Source of the DNA: Chitinophagaceae bacterium
GTDB lineage: Bacteria > Bacteroidota > Bacteroidia > Chitinophagales > Chitinophagaceae
Length of the DNA stretch: 59,195 nucleotides
Direction: 5' to 3'
NCBI GenBank assembly: GCA_014379965.1
Contig: JACMKU010000119.1
Span: forward strand, 1-59,195
This document shows, piece by piece, positions 7,399 to 16,899 of the stretch (positions are counted from its first letter, which is position 1; each line of letters starts with the position of its first letter). The translations under genes and the position numbers were made by a program. Below the pieces are notes generated by a model. That model searched no databases. It was given only the letters and a program-made list of their open reading frames with translations, and had not been told where the DNA came from.

Positions 7399-7938
7399 CT
7401 AGAACGTTTTCTTTCGGGGCTCGCGGGGTCGATGGAAATCCAACACCTGTAGATGAAACTTTCTACCAATCCGGAATTTGCCTCTTGGTATCACGCGCCA
7501 AACTCTACCGGCGAAATGTTTTATCAACAATGGACCGAAGCCGATGATTGCACCCGCAACCACCCCTTCCTCCGTCGTTTCTGCCTGTTTGCTTAGGATT
7601 AGCCCGGCACTTGTCATGGCTGAACCAACACCGATGAGCGCCATCGTCTTCGCATCAGGAAGGTGTCTTTTGGGTCCCCTTTTCAGAAGTACCTCCTTTA
7701 CGAATGTGCGATGAATTGGTTTGCCATTGAGCCAGATCGTATCGTTTCTTAGCAGGGTGATGAGTGCGGTGACGGTGGTGCCGTCCTGGAGCCTGACATG
7801 AATCCTGTCCCCTTCCGTGTAGGTTCTTTTCTTCTTATATCCTTTTTTTACAAAGAGAAATCCCGTTTGGGAATAGCAGACCGAGGTAGTGAGTAACAGC
7901 AACAGCGCAGTATAGACAGTCAGCCGGTTCATTCTCAA
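7399..7938 (-). CDS. Exported protein of unknown function
   Basis: I do not recognise this 179-residue protein. It has a clear signal peptide (MNRLTVYTALLLLLTTSVCYSQ, probable cleavage after CYS or YSQ). Then comes a strand-rich segment (YTEGDRIHVRLQDGTTVTALITLLRNDTIWLNGKPI), resembling small beta-barrel modules of exported Bacteroidota proteins. A hydrophobic, glycine-rich region (ALIGVGSAMTSAGLIL, GVVAGAIIGFGPLLI) and a basic C-terminus follow. It is probably periplasmic or envelope-associated. Its stop codon sits at the edge of the word-repeat element that separates it from mtgA. Confidence 0.65.
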   Translation of the reverse strand: MRMNRLTVYTALLLLLTTSVCYSQTGFLFVKKGYKKKRTYTEGDRIHVRLQDGTTVTALITLLRNDTIWLNGKPIHRTFVKEVLLKRGPKRHLPDAKTMALIGVGSAMTSAGLILSKQAETTEEGVVAGAIIGFGPLLIKHFAGRVWRVIPRGKFRIGRKFHLQVLDFHRPREPRKKTF

Positions 7939-7977
7939 ACATACAAAACCAGCCCAAGTCGATTTGTTAAATCGTCC

Positions 7978-8613
7978 TTATAATCTCTCACCATAGATGA
8001 TGAGTCCCCAGATTAGTGCCACCCCGAATACTATGAGAATAACGCCATTAATACGGTTGATGATATGAATATTGTGTGGAGTGAGCCTGTTACGGATCTT
8101 GCCCGCGAGCATCACCTTCGCCACATCGAGCGCGAGTACAATCAGCAGGCATACCAGGAAGATGATGATTCGCTGCTCTATTGGATGTATGATAAATGCG
8201 GTTGACCACGTGATCCAGAATAGGATACAAGCGGGATTAAGTGTGTTCATCAGGAAGCCGGAAATGAAGACCCGGAGGTAATCTCTTTTTCGAAACACCC
8301 GCATAGCCATCTTACCATCGTCGTTTACTTTCACCTTCTTGAAGAAAAGAAAATACACCCCCATTGATACAAGAAGCGCGCATCCTGCCACGCCAATCTC
8401 GGTGCGTATGCTTTTAAGGCTATTAAATAATTCGGTAAAAATGTTACTTATTAGTACTAAAGTAATGTCACTTGCGGATACCCCTATGACAAAGGCCATA
8501 CCGCCCTTATGTCCATTATTCAAACTCTGCTTGATAATAGAGAATAATATCGGCCCAACGGAAATACTCAAAAGCAGGCCCAATCCAATTCCTTTGATGA
8601 TAGCCTCGAACAT
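7978..8613 (-). CDS. LysE/RhtB family amino-acid exporter
   Basis: This 211-residue protein has six predicted membrane helices. The N-terminal SVGPILFSIIKQSLNNGHKGGMAFVIGVSASD matches the LysE-family signature (GPxxxxxxxxxxxxGxxxGxxxxxG). The family exports amino acids or related small metabolites across the inner membrane by proton exchange. Substrate cannot be deduced. It lies 83 bases downstream of the GH3-family gene on the same strand. Confidence 0.85.
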   Translation of the reverse strand: MFEAIIKGIGLGLLLSISVGPILFSIIKQSLNNGHKGGMAFVIGVSASDITLVLISNIFTELFNSLKSIRTEIGVAGCALLVSMGVYFLFFKKVKVNDDGKMAMRVFRKRDYLRVFISGFLMNTLNPACILFWITWSTAFIIHPIEQRIIIFLVCLLIVLALDVAKVMLAGKIRNRLTPHNIHIINRINGVILIVFGVALIWGLIIYGERL

Positions 8614-8696
8614 ACAACACGGTTACATTTCAAAAAAATTAATTCCTTTCATTCGAAGAGGTACGTCCTATAAGCAGCATCATGCCATCAGTAGCA

Positions 8697-10229
8697 TCAT
8701 TTCTTTGCTGTTTCCAAGAATCGATTCCACTCGTCGAGCATCTTACCTTTCATTACGCGGGGAAATTTGTGTTGGCTACCCAGTTTGCCTTTCATCTCCA
8801 TAAAATGCAGGAACGTCTGTTCCGGCAACACCTCCAGGAAGATCTCCTTTAGAGCGCTGTCCCTCTCTGTGGCATAATCATCATTGATATCCCGTATTGT
8901 CCTGTCGATTCTATTCTTCAGCTTCTCCGCATCAACTTTGTCGTTTGTGGCAACGTACCACTTATGCGCAAAGAAATTCTGGTGCGGAAATCCTACAACA
9001 GTGTATTCTGGTATACTAATATTAAATTCCTCGCTCACCAACTCAATTGCCTTGTTCATGTTGTCGACACTTAAATGTTCGCCCACCAGGCTCAGGAAGT
9101 GCTTCGTCCTTCCCGTGATAACGACTTCACTCTTGGAAAGATCAACAAACTTGATGGTGTCGCCAATCAGGTAACGCCATGCCCCGGCATTGGTGCTCAT
9201 CAGTAACGCATACTCCTTTCCTTCCTCCACTTCGTGAATCATCTTCGCTTCAGGATTATCGACCATCTTTCCCTCGCTATCGAAATTCTTATCATCGAAT
9301 GGTACGAACTCAAAGAATATATTGTTGTTCAATATCAACTGCATCCCTTTCGCGTGCTCCCTTGTCTTATATCCAATGAACCCTTCGCTAGACAAATAAT
9401 TCTCTATATACACTATCGGCTTTCCCAGTAATTTCTCAAACCCTTTTTTATATGGTTCAAATGCCACACCCCCATGAACGAAGAAGCTGAAATTTGGCCA
9501 TATCTCATGTATGTTTTTCAACTTATAATGTTCCACGACCATCTCCATACACATCTGGCACCATGCGGGTACACCAACTATATATCCGATATCCCAATCC
9601 TTCGCACGCTCTACAATCTCGTTGAGTTTTTGATTCCAATCTGCTATCGCGGCTATTCGTCCACCTGGTTTATAGAATGTCTGGAACCAAAACGGTCTTT
9701 TCTTAGCGAGAATTCCACTGAGGTCACCCGCATACCAACCGGCCTTTCCTTTCTGGAGGTCAGTCGCACCACCAAGCATTAGGAAGCCTTTCGTCATAGC
9801 TTTCCGGTTAGCCTCTTCATAACTCAGTAGGCTTATTAATTGGCGTAGGTAATTGATCGTATTGCTACGCAACAATTCTTTTGTTACGGGTATATACTTA
9901 CTGGCTGCCTCGGAAGTACCCGAGCTTAATGCATAATATTTGATCTTTCCTGGCCACGTCACGTCGGGAACTCCATCGAGAGTTTGCTTCCACCATTCCT
10001 CATAAATCTTGTTGTAGTCGTGCGTCGGAACTAGTTGCTGGAATCTTTTGCCTGGATGCTGGCTTAATAAAATGTCGTCAAACCGGTATTGTTGGCCAAA
10101 TGCAGTAAACCTCGCCTTTTTGAGCAATTTTTTCAACACCCTGATTTGTTGTCTCCTTGGATCATTTGGCGGGATTCGAAGTGCGGCAGCGATCGCCCGG
10201 GGTAGTTTTATGTCAATAATCGTTGCCAT
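8697..10229 (-). CDS. GH3 (auxin-responsive promoter) family protein
   Basis: This 510-residue protein matches the GH3 acyl-adenylate enzyme family along its length. The phosphate-binding motif is YYALSSGTSEAASKYIPVT. Other blocks are FVHGGVAFEPYKKGFEKLLG, YLSSEGFIGY, TNAGAWRYLIGDTIKF and VVITGRTKHFLSLVGEHLS. Plant GH3 proteins adenylate acyl acids such as jasmonate or indole acetate and join them to amino acids. Bacterial members are widespread in Bacteroidota but their substrates are unknown. There is no signal peptide, so it should be cytoplasmic. The downstream LysE-type exporter is a suggestive but unproven partner for exporting an amino-acid conjugate. Confidence 0.88.
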   Translation of the reverse strand: MATIIDIKLPRAIAAALRIPPNDPRRQQIRVLKKLLKKARFTAFGQQYRFDDILLSQHPGKRFQQLVPTHDYNKIYEEWWKQTLDGVPDVTWPGKIKYYALSSGTSEAASKYIPVTKELLRSNTINYLRQLISLLSYEEANRKAMTKGFLMLGGATDLQKGKAGWYAGDLSGILAKKRPFWFQTFYKPGGRIAAIADWNQKLNEIVERAKDWDIGYIVGVPAWCQMCMEMVVEHYKLKNIHEIWPNFSFFVHGGVAFEPYKKGFEKLLGKPIVYIENYLSSEGFIGYKTREHAKGMQLILNNNIFFEFVPFDDKNFDSEGKMVDNPEAKMIHEVEEGKEYALLMSTNAGAWRYLIGDTIKFVDLSKSEVVITGRTKHFLSLVGEHLSVDNMNKAIELVSEEFNISIPEYTVVGFPHQNFFAHKWYVATNDKVDAEKLKNRIDRTIRDINDDYATERDSALKEIFLEVLPEQTFLHFMEMKGKLGSQHKFPRVMKGKMLDEWNRFLETAKK

Positions 10230-10306
10230 TAATCCAGGTCTGTTGTGTTTTAAAAGTACATAATGTTACAGAAAAACCGTTGAATATGAACGGCGACCTG
10301 TTTTAA

Positions 10307-12250
10307 TCAACTTCCAAGATTTCTATATGCTTTCTGGATAAATCTAAGATCATTGACCGGCGTATAATCACGAGCATACCAGTAGTCTACCATCTGCAAA
10401 CTTTCGGCCGGAAGTTGCTGTTTCACTTTAACAGGCACTCCGTTGCTGGCAATAATGCCTGGTCTTAGCCTGGGAAGCTGTGAGGAATTGCTCGCGTATC
10501 CCACCCATGTCTTATGCATAAGCAATACCGAAAAACAGTTTGCAAAGAATGAAAACGGTTTTTTAACTACAAATATTAAAATTGGGATGAAGACAATTCC
10601 CGTTAACGAGACAGCGATGTCGATCAAACGTTTCAATCGACGGTTCTGAGGATCGTTGAGTTTAAATCCATTCTCCTTCGTTACGAATTCTCCTGATCTG
10701 TCCTTCGAGTGACTACCAACAATACTCACGCTATCCTTTGCATGAAATTTTACTGCTACCGATCCTGCTAACGTTTCAGTTGATTCTATTACCTGTGCAA
10801 ACGAAAGAGTGCCTTCGCAAAATATCACCTCTCGAAAGGGGATAGCTCCTGATAGTAAGGATAATTTCTTCCAATTACCTATGCCAGTCACATCATCATC
10901 GGCAACGGCAACACGACCAAGCACGCGCTCATGTAGGCCCGCATCTTTCAGGAGTTGTAAAGTTGTTTCATACTCACTCGGGGATCCGACGATCAGTGTG
11001 TTTGGCTTTTCTTCTTTGTCAACACTGGTGTTAATCACCTTTGCTTCCACTAGCGCCCATCTCAGAAGGCTAATGAGCACGAAGGCCAACAACGCACCAA
11101 ACAGTATGATCGCCCTTGAGAAACGATAATGCTCTGGAAGCAGTGCGTATGCGGCAAGCAGTACAATGGTAGCAATAAGGGTTGACCCGATCAATTCGGA
11201 TTTTCTATACCATTTATCATACAAGCCTGCATAGTAAGCCGTCAATAAGTAGAACACTGTGAAGGCCGGGAATGAAATCCATAGTAGCCGGTTCTCATAC
11301 TGGATATCGGGCCTGATATATGTATTCCATCCGCTTTTCACTATCCAGAACGAGAGAAGAATCAGTGCGGCGTCAAGTACGGGGAGACCAATATGCCTGA
11401 TAAAATTTCCGACTGTAGTCATCGCGGCCCTAAACCATATCGCAACATAAATAAGGAAACCAAACGTCCCCGCCTTGCCGCCTGCGTAGTGCTTTCGGAC
11501 AAATATGTTCATCGCATTATAAAAGAGCCGGACATAATTGAGACTCCCTTTTTTTGTGCTCTCTCCTTTGAAATGAATGATGCTGCTACCGGAGAAATAA
11601 TAATTGGTATACCCGGCCTTTTGTATTCGGAAACTTAGATCTACGTCTTCGCCATACATGAAGAAACTCTCATCGAATCCTCCAATTTCGTCAAGTATCT
11701 CCTTTCTTATCATCATGAAGGCGCCGGCTAATACATCTACCTGGTGATCCTTGTTCTCATCTAGATGACCAAGATGGTAGCGCGCAAATGTCCTGGAGCG
11801 CGGAAAGATCTTTGAAAGTCCAAACAATTTGAAAAGCGAAGTCATTGGTGAGGGAAATGAACGCTTCGATTCCCGGAGAAAATTGCCACTGCCATCAAGC
11901 ATTCGTATACCAAGGGCTCCGGCATCGGGATGAGTTTCGAAGAATGCGATGCACTTCTTAAAACAGTCCTCAGGAACTAATGTGTCCGGATTAAGGAAAA
12001 GAATGTATTTGCCTTTTGCCTGTTTCAAGCCTTGATTGCAGGCTCTTGCAAAACCCGTGTTCTCCTTGTTGGAAGTAAAAGATATGCCTGGGAATTTAGG
12101 TCGCAGGAAACCGACACTGTTGTCAGATGAGTTATTGTCTACAACCATCACTTCCGATGTAATGCCAGCTATCGCCTTCTGTACAGAAAACAGGCATTGC
12201 TCCAGAAAATGGCGAACATTATAGTTGACTATGATAACAGATAGCTGCAT
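10307..12250 (-). CDS. GT2 glycosyltransferase fused to a sugar-transferase-like membrane module
   Basis: Residues 1-230 form a GT2 domain close to rhamnosyl/WbbL-type enzymes: [43 protein letters not shown] and [19 protein letters not shown]. About five membrane helices (250-405) follow, then a Rossmann-like segment (about 415-500). Last comes a short stretch like the start of a WcaJ-type polyprenyl-phosphate sugar transferase ([21 protein letters not shown]), ending with [10 protein letters not shown]. The usual FRQxRxG...FRSM catalytic block is not visible, so the second activity may be lost or replaced. It probably works in polysaccharide or lipid-linked glycan assembly at the inner membrane. 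Confidence 0.8.
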   Translation of the reverse strand: MQLSVIIVNYNVRHFLEQCLFSVQKAIAGITSEVMVVDNNSSDNSVGFLRPKFPGISFTSNKENTGFARACNQGLKQAKGKYILFLNPDTLVPEDCFKKCIAFFETHPDAGALGIRMLDGSGNFLRESKRSFPSPMTSLFKLFGLSKIFPRSRTFARYHLGHLDENKDHQVDVLAGAFMMIRKEILDEIGGFDESFFMYGEDVDLSFRIQKAGYTNYYFSGSSIIHFKGESTKKGSLNYVRLFYNAMNIFVRKHYAGGKAGTFGFLIYVAIWFRAAMTTVGNFIRHIGLPVLDAALILLSFWIVKSGWNTYIRPDIQYENRLLWISFPAFTVFYLLTAYYAGLYDKWYRKSELIGSTLIATIVLLAAYALLPEHYRFSRAIILFGALLAFVLISLLRWALVEAKVINTSVDKEEKPNTLIVGSPSEYETTLQLLKDAGLHERVLGRVAVADDDVTGIGNWKKLSLLSGAIPFREVIFCEGTLSFAQVIESTETLAGSVAVKFHAKDSVSIVGSHSKDRSGEFVTKENGFKLNDPQNRRLKRLIDIAVSLTGIVFIPILIFVVKKPFSFFANCFSVLLMHKTWVGYASNSSQLPRLRPGIIASNGVPVKVKQQLPAESLQMVDYWYARDYTPVNDLRFIQKAYRNLGS

Positions 12251-12306
12251 GATAAAAGAGCGTCAAATCTAAACGCTTAAATCTGGAATAGGAAAATCTT
12301 CTTGGC

Positions 12307-12314
12307 TATCTTTG
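12307..12314 (+). promoter_or_regulatory. -7 element TATCTTTG adjoining the inositol monophosphatase start
   Basis: Exact TAnnTTTG match ending three bases before the ATG at 12318; a TCTG at 12282-12285 sits where a -33 TTTG would be. It implies a leaderless message. Confidence 0.55.
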
Positions 12315-12317
12315 CGC

Positions 12318-13094
12318 ATGCTTAATAATACTCTGATAGAGGCTGTAGTGGCGGGAGCAGGCGAACTCACGCGGTTTTTCAACAATGCTTTTAAGATCTC
12401 GCATAAAGAGGGTGTAAACAACCTGGTAACCGAGGCCGATCATGCTGCGGAAGCGGCGATCCTGGAAGTGATTAAGGCGAAATATCCCGGGCATCACATC
12501 CTGAGCGAAGAGAAAGGGGAGATTGTGCAGGATTCGGAATATAAATGGCTGATCGATCCCATAGATGGTACTGTCAATTTCGCACATGGAATTCCTCTCT
12601 GTTGTGTGTCGATCGGCATTGAAAAAGAGGGAGAAGTAATATTAGGTGCGGTATATAATCCAACACTCAAGGAATTCTTCTTTGCTGAAAAAGGTAAAGG
12701 CGCTACACTAAATGACAATCGCATTCATGTAAGCGAGCAGACCGAGGTCATGAAATCCTGTCTTGTTACAGGCTTTCCATATACATACATTACAATGCCC
12801 AATGGTCCCCTTGAAATCTTTGAACGGTTTATTCGCAAAGGCGTTCCCGTACGCCGCCTTGGTTCTGCCGCCATCGATCTTTGCTGGGTAGCCGCGGGCC
12901 GCTTCGATGGTTTCTATGAGCATAAGCTAGAGGCCTGGGATAGCGCAGCGGGCCACCTGATCGTATTGGAGGCGGGTGGCAAAGTAACCGACTTTAATGG
13001 CGATAAGTTTTCGATCTACCAGCATCGGTTGCTTGCAACGAACGGAAAAATTCATGATGAAATGCTTCGCGTCATCAATGGAGGTGAACTCTAG
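12318..13094 (+). CDS. Inositol monophosphatase family protein (SuhB-like)
   Basis: A TTG at 12312 extends the frame, but ATG at 12318 (MLNNTLIEAVVAG) is the likely start, just after a -7 element. The 258-residue product has the complete lithium-sensitive phosphatase signature: EEKGE, WLIDPIDGTVNFAHGIP (metal-binding Asp residues) and WDSAAGHLIVLEAGGKV. Substrates in this family include inositol phosphates, 3'-phosphoadenosine phosphates and other sugar phosphates; in proteobacteria SuhB also has a role in rRNA transcription. A word-repeat spacer separates it from thiL. Confidence 0.9.
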   Translation: MLNNTLIEAVVAGAGELTRFFNNAFKISHKEGVNNLVTEADHAAEAAILEVIKAKYPGHHILSEEKGEIVQDSEYKWLIDPIDGTVNFAHGIPLCCVSIGIEKEGEVILGAVYNPTLKEFFFAEKGKGATLNDNRIHVSEQTEVMKSCLVTGFPYTYITMPNGPLEIFERFIRKGVPVRRLGSAAIDLCWVAAGRFDGFYEHKLEAWDSAAGHLIVLEAGGKVTDFNGDKFSIYQHRLLATNGKIHDEMLRVINGGEL

Positions 13095-13232
13095 AAATGT
13101 AAAATGAAGAATATAAAATCTAAAATGTAAAAGGGGAACAATCTTTACTAGATGAATTCTCCTAAAATTTAATGATTGATCACCTTTTACATTTTACATT
13201 CTAGATTTTAGATTTTAGATTTTACATTTCCT
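13094..13232. repeat. Word-repeat inverted element (GTAAAATCTAAAAT/ATTTTAGATTTTAC)
   Basis: The left arm reiterates TAAAATG and TAAAATC words. The right arm (13182-13232) repeats AGATTTT and TTTACATT in complement. It fills the suhB-like/thiL spacer. Confidence 0.85.
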
Positions 13233-13261
13233 CAATTCTTGTGGAAATTAAAAATGAAATA

Positions 13262-14299
13262 ATGGCTGATAATAGCAGGACAGAAATTGCCGACCTGGGC
13301 GAGTTTGGTCTCATTGATCACGTTACGAGGAATATAGAATTGCAAAACGCCTCCACTGTACTCGGAGTCGGCGACGACGGCGCAGTGATCGATCATTTCG
13401 GAAAGCAAACCGTGATCACTACAGACCTGCTGGTAGAAGGGGTGCATTTCGATCTCATGTACACTCCTCTTAGACACCTTGGATATAAAAGTGTTGTGGT
13501 TAACCTCAGTGACATCTATGCAATGAATGCCACGCCCACGCAGATCGTTATTGGACTCGCACTAAGCAACCGAATTAGCCTCGAAGCTATCGATGAATTC
13601 TATGAAGGCGTGTATGCGGCATGTTCAAAATATGGCGTTGACCTGGTGGGAGGCGATACTACCTCGTCCCAAAAAGGCCTCATTATCTCCATCACGGCCG
13701 TAGGGGAGGTGTCCCCGGATATGTTTGTTAAACGTAGCACTGCGAAGAAGGGTGACCTTCTCTGTGTGAGTGGTGATCTTGGAGCCACCTATATCGGCCT
13801 CCTGTTTCTCGAGCGCGAAAAGAAGATCTACCTGGAGAGTCCCGGTGTACAGCCGGACCTGGAAGGCGAGTCTTATGTGATAGGTCGGTTGCTAAAACCG
13901 GAGGCGAGAAAGGACATTGTTGAATTCCTTGCCGAAAAAGAGATCATGCCGACCTCAATGATAGACATCAGCGACGGCCTCAGTTCAGAGATCCTTCATC
14001 TCTGCAAGGACAGCGGGCTGGGTTGCGTTTTGTACGAGGATAAGATACCCGTGGCCGACGCCATGAAGACGGCGGCCTTCAAATTCGAGATCGACCCGAC
14101 AGCCTGCGCCCTCAGCGGCGGCGAAGATTACGAGCTTTTATTTACCATTCCTCCCTCTGAACACGAGAAATTGGTCCTAAATGAAGAAATTAGTGTGGTT
14201 GGGTATATGACAGAGGCACAGGAAGGCGTTAATATTCTCACCAAAGGTGGAAGTAAGAGAGAGTTGACGGCGCAGGGGTGGAAGCATTTGCGACAATAG
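13262..14299 (+). CDS. thiL: Thiamine-monophosphate kinase
   Basis: A GTG at 13241 extends the frame, but ATG at 13262 (MADNSRTEIADLGEFGLI) matches the normal ThiL start. The 345-residue enzyme has the PurM-like ATPase fold motifs: GVGDDGAVI, TTDLLVEGVHFD, VNLSDIYAMNATP, DLVGGDTTSS, MIDISDGLSSE and LSGGEDYELLF. It phosphorylates thiamine monophosphate to the active cofactor thiamine diphosphate in the cytoplasm. No other thiamine gene or TPP riboswitch is visible nearby. It is flanked on both sides by word-repeat spacers. Confidence 0.96.
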   Translation: MADNSRTEIADLGEFGLIDHVTRNIELQNASTVLGVGDDGAVIDHFGKQTVITTDLLVEGVHFDLMYTPLRHLGYKSVVVNLSDIYAMNATPTQIVIGLALSNRISLEAIDEFYEGVYAACSKYGVDLVGGDTTSSQKGLIISITAVGEVSPDMFVKRSTAKKGDLLCVSGDLGATYIGLLFLEREKKIYLESPGVQPDLEGESYVIGRLLKPEARKDIVEFLAEKEIMPTSMIDISDGLSSEILHLCKDSGLGCVLYEDKIPVADAMKTAAFKFEIDPTACALSGGEDYELLFTIPPSEHEKLVLNEEISVVGYMTEAQEGVNILTKGGSKRELTAQGWKHLRQ

Positions 14300-14362
14300 C
14301 CAATTGGCAATAACCAATTGGCAAGTTAAGTTCGTGAATTGCTTATTGCCTATTGCCTATTG
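14299..14362. repeat. Word-repeat inverted element (CAATTGGCAATA/TATTGCCTATTG)
   Basis: The left arm repeats CCAATTGGCAA and the right arm repeats TTGCCTA. The same words recur at 51556-51611. The element begins at the thiL stop codon. Confidence 0.8.
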
Positions 14363-14409
14363 AACGTCGGCCGCCCTTTGGATTTGTAATTTCAATTATT
14401 TTCGACAAC

Positions 14410-15948
14410 ATGCGTACACTTGCGGTCATGGCTTTGGTGGTAGTACTTGCAGGATGCGGCGTAGGCAAATCTTCCTATTCTCCCAGTAAGAAATATTCAG
14501 CACAACAACTTCAACGCGACTATTCGATCTACCAGGGAGTGCTCGAAGAGACGCACCCCGGCCTCTATTGGTATACGAGCAAGGAACGCATGGATGCGTA
14601 TTTTGAATGGGGACAAAGCCAGCTTAAGGATTCCATGTCTGAGCCAGAGTTTCGTAAGGTTCTCAGCTATGTCACTTCGAAGATCAACTGCGGTCATACT
14701 TCCACCCGCCCCTCGAAGGCTTACTCCCGTTACATGGATACCACTGCTATCAGGAGAATATTTCCATTGAGTATGAAGTTCTGGCCAGGAGGCGCCGGCA
14801 CTGATATTGACACGATGGTAGTTGCCGGCAATCTCAACCGCAAGGATTCGTTATTAAAGCGAGGTACCGTGATAACTAAAATAAATGGCCGGACAACCCA
14901 GCAACTCGTCGACACCCTGTTTCATTTCATGTCGACTGATGGCTATAACCGTACACATAAGTTTCAAACACTCAGCAACCGTGGTTTCTTTGGTTCTCTA
15001 TATACGTCACTCTATGGCTTTTCACCACGGTACAATATCGAATACATAGACAGTACCGGTCGAACCAGAGCGGCAAGCATTCCGCTCTATTATCCTGCTT
15101 TAGATACTGCAACACGTGCCTCGGTCACGCCCGTTACCCGCGTCCCTCAACCATCACGACGTGAGAGAAAGCAACGACAAATGAATTCGGTCAGGCTATT
15201 AAGAATTGATACGGCAAATCACACCGCCTTTATGGACCTCGCCAGTTTTTCGCGCGGTTATGGATTGAAAGGATTCTTTCGACGATCTTTTCGTGTGCTG
15301 AAAGAACATAAGATAGGACATCTCATCATTGACGTACGTAGCAATGGAGGTGGAAGTGTCACCAATTCAACTCTTCTAACCCGATTCATTGCTGATCATC
15401 CTTTCAAAATCGGTGATTCGCTTTATGCAGTCACCAAAAGGAAGAAGTATAGTCGATATATCCAGAACGATTTCTTCAATCGACTGTTCATGACATTCTT
15501 CACGAAGCGAAAGCGTGATGGATTTTATCACTTCGGATATTTTGAAAAACATTTTGTAAAGCCCAAGAAAAAAAATCATTTCGAAGGAAAGTCATATATC
15601 CTTACTGGCGGCAATTCTTTTTCAGCCACCACCCTATTCATCACTTCAGTTATCGACCAGCAAAATGTTACCGTCGTGGGAGAAGAGACCGGTGGCGGAG
15701 CTTATGGTAATAATGCCTGGTTAATACCCGACGTCACTCTGCCGGAGACGGGTGTTCGTTTTCGATTGCCATTGTTTCGTCTCGTTGTCAATAAGGATAA
15801 ACCAAAGAATGGCAGAGGTGTGCAACCGGAAATACCTTCGTTACCATCGGTGGAAGCAATACGTCGCGGTGCTGATTTCAAAGTCGAAAAGGCAATGGAG
15901 ATGATCAACGCGGATAAGAAGGCTGCAGAACAAGCGGTGCGTTATTGA
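14410..15948 (+). CDS. S41 family peptidase, lipoprotein
   Basis: The ATG at 14410 gives a lipoprotein signal (MRTLAVMALVVVLAGC, Cys at residue 16); the longer frame from 14353 would bury it. The 512-residue product has an N-terminal helical region, a PDZ-like segment (about residues 130-230) and a C-terminal S41 domain. The latter has HLIIDVRSNGGGSVTNSTLLTRF, the nucleophile segment YILTGGNSFSATTLF, and VVGEETGGGAYGNN. Tail-specific proteases of this family cleave C-terminal ends of substrates in the periplasm. Its stop is five bases from the stop of the convergent nitrilase-family gene. Confidence 0.88.
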   Translation: MRTLAVMALVVVLAGCGVGKSSYSPSKKYSAQQLQRDYSIYQGVLEETHPGLYWYTSKERMDAYFEWGQSQLKDSMSEPEFRKVLSYVTSKINCGHTSTRPSKAYSRYMDTTAIRRIFPLSMKFWPGGAGTDIDTMVVAGNLNRKDSLLKRGTVITKINGRTTQQLVDTLFHFMSTDGYNRTHKFQTLSNRGFFGSLYTSLYGFSPRYNIEYIDSTGRTRAASIPLYYPALDTATRASVTPVTRVPQPSRRERKQRQMNSVRLLRIDTANHTAFMDLASFSRGYGLKGFFRRSFRVLKEHKIGHLIIDVRSNGGGSVTNSTLLTRFIADHPFKIGDSLYAVTKRKKYSRYIQNDFFNRLFMTFFTKRKRDGFYHFGYFEKHFVKPKKKNHFEGKSYILTGGNSFSATTLFITSVIDQQNVTVVGEETGGGAYGNNAWLIPDVTLPETGVRFRLPLFRLVVNKDKPKNGRGVQPEIPSLPSVEAIRRGADFKVEKAMEMINADKKAAEQAVRY

Positions 15949-15953
15949 TCATT

Positions 15954-16808
15954 TCATGATTCGGGGGTCTCATCCAGGTCCTCGTTAAGCACCTGGAAAT
16001 AATCGGCATCTCTCCAGAATGGAAATCTCTCACGAATGGTATTTAAGTGGGCTTTGTCAAGTGTGATGGTATTGACATGATCTTCTTCTTTTTTCTGGTA
16101 CAATACTTCACCTAAAGGATCCACAACCATTGTGTCGCCGATATATTGTATCTGGTTTCCATCGCTACCTATACGATTTACTCCAACGGTATAGCACTGG
16201 TTTTCTATTGCGCGTGCCTGCAGCAGTGTTCGCCATGCGTGACTTCTTTTATCGGGCCAGTTAGCAACGTAGATCAGTACGTCGTATTCTGGACAAGCGC
16301 CGTTGCTACTTGCGGATGAGAGAGTTGATTGACGCGCCCAAACTGGGAAACGAAGGTCATAACAAATCAACAAATTGATCTTCCATCCCTTAACCGATGC
16401 TATCAGGCGTTTGTTGCCTGAAGTAAACATTTTGTCCTCGCCTGCATAGGCGAAACGATGTCGCTTGTCATAGAATCCATACTGCCCATTTGGAAGCATC
16501 CAGATCAGGCGGTTATAATATCTCGGGGGCGTGTCCCCGGTATCGTCGGCAATTATGAGGCTCCCGGTTAAAATGATCTTCTTCTCAGAAGCAATGCGTC
16601 TCATCCATTGTACTGAAGGTCCATCCATAGTTTCCGCCAGACGTTGAGGTTCCATGCTGAATCCCGTAGAGAACATCTCTGGCAATACAACGATCTCGGT
16701 TTTTTCCCTGATACCCATGATCTTCTTCTCAAACATCGCCAGGTTAGCGGCCTTATCTTCCCATATCAGGTGAGACTGTATCGTCGTAATGCGGAGTGTC
16801 TGATCCAT
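15954..16808 (-). CDS. Nitrilase-superfamily omega-amidase (YafV-like)
   Basis: The frame is open to 16928, but ATG at 16808 (MDQTLRITTIQSHLIWEDKAAN) is the conserved start. The 284-residue product has the full catalytic set: Glu in IVVLPEMFSTGFSM, Lys in YDKRHRFAYAGE, and Cys in INLLICYDLRFPVWAR. The length and the FSTGFSM block fit the omega-amidase branch, which hydrolyses alpha-ketoglutaramate or alpha-ketosuccinamate as methionine-salvage repair. A methionine/kynurenine-type aminotransferase, which generates such substrates, is in this window at 49424-50584 but is not adjacent. Confidence 0.88.
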   Translation of the reverse strand: MDQTLRITTIQSHLIWEDKAANLAMFEKKIMGIREKTEIVVLPEMFSTGFSMEPQRLAETMDGPSVQWMRRIASEKKIILTGSLIIADDTGDTPPRYYNRLIWMLPNGQYGFYDKRHRFAYAGEDKMFTSGNKRLIASVKGWKINLLICYDLRFPVWARQSTLSSASSNGACPEYDVLIYVANWPDKRSHAWRTLLQARAIENQCYTVGVNRIGSDGNQIQYIGDTMVVDPLGEVLYQKKEEDHVNTITLDKAHLNTIRERFPFWRDADYFQVLNEDLDETPES

Positions 16809-16899
16809 ATGCTTGTTTCGCCTGCGAAGGTACAAATACGAGTAGCAGTAAAAGTTCAGGCATTGAATTTGCCCTTTTTCCACACCTAAAACCAGAGCT

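Noticed and set aside
7188..7469. 93-codon minus-strand frame between mtgA and the exported protein
   Set aside because: Its sequence is made of the CGCAAAG word repeat and overlaps the coding end of the exported protein in another frame.
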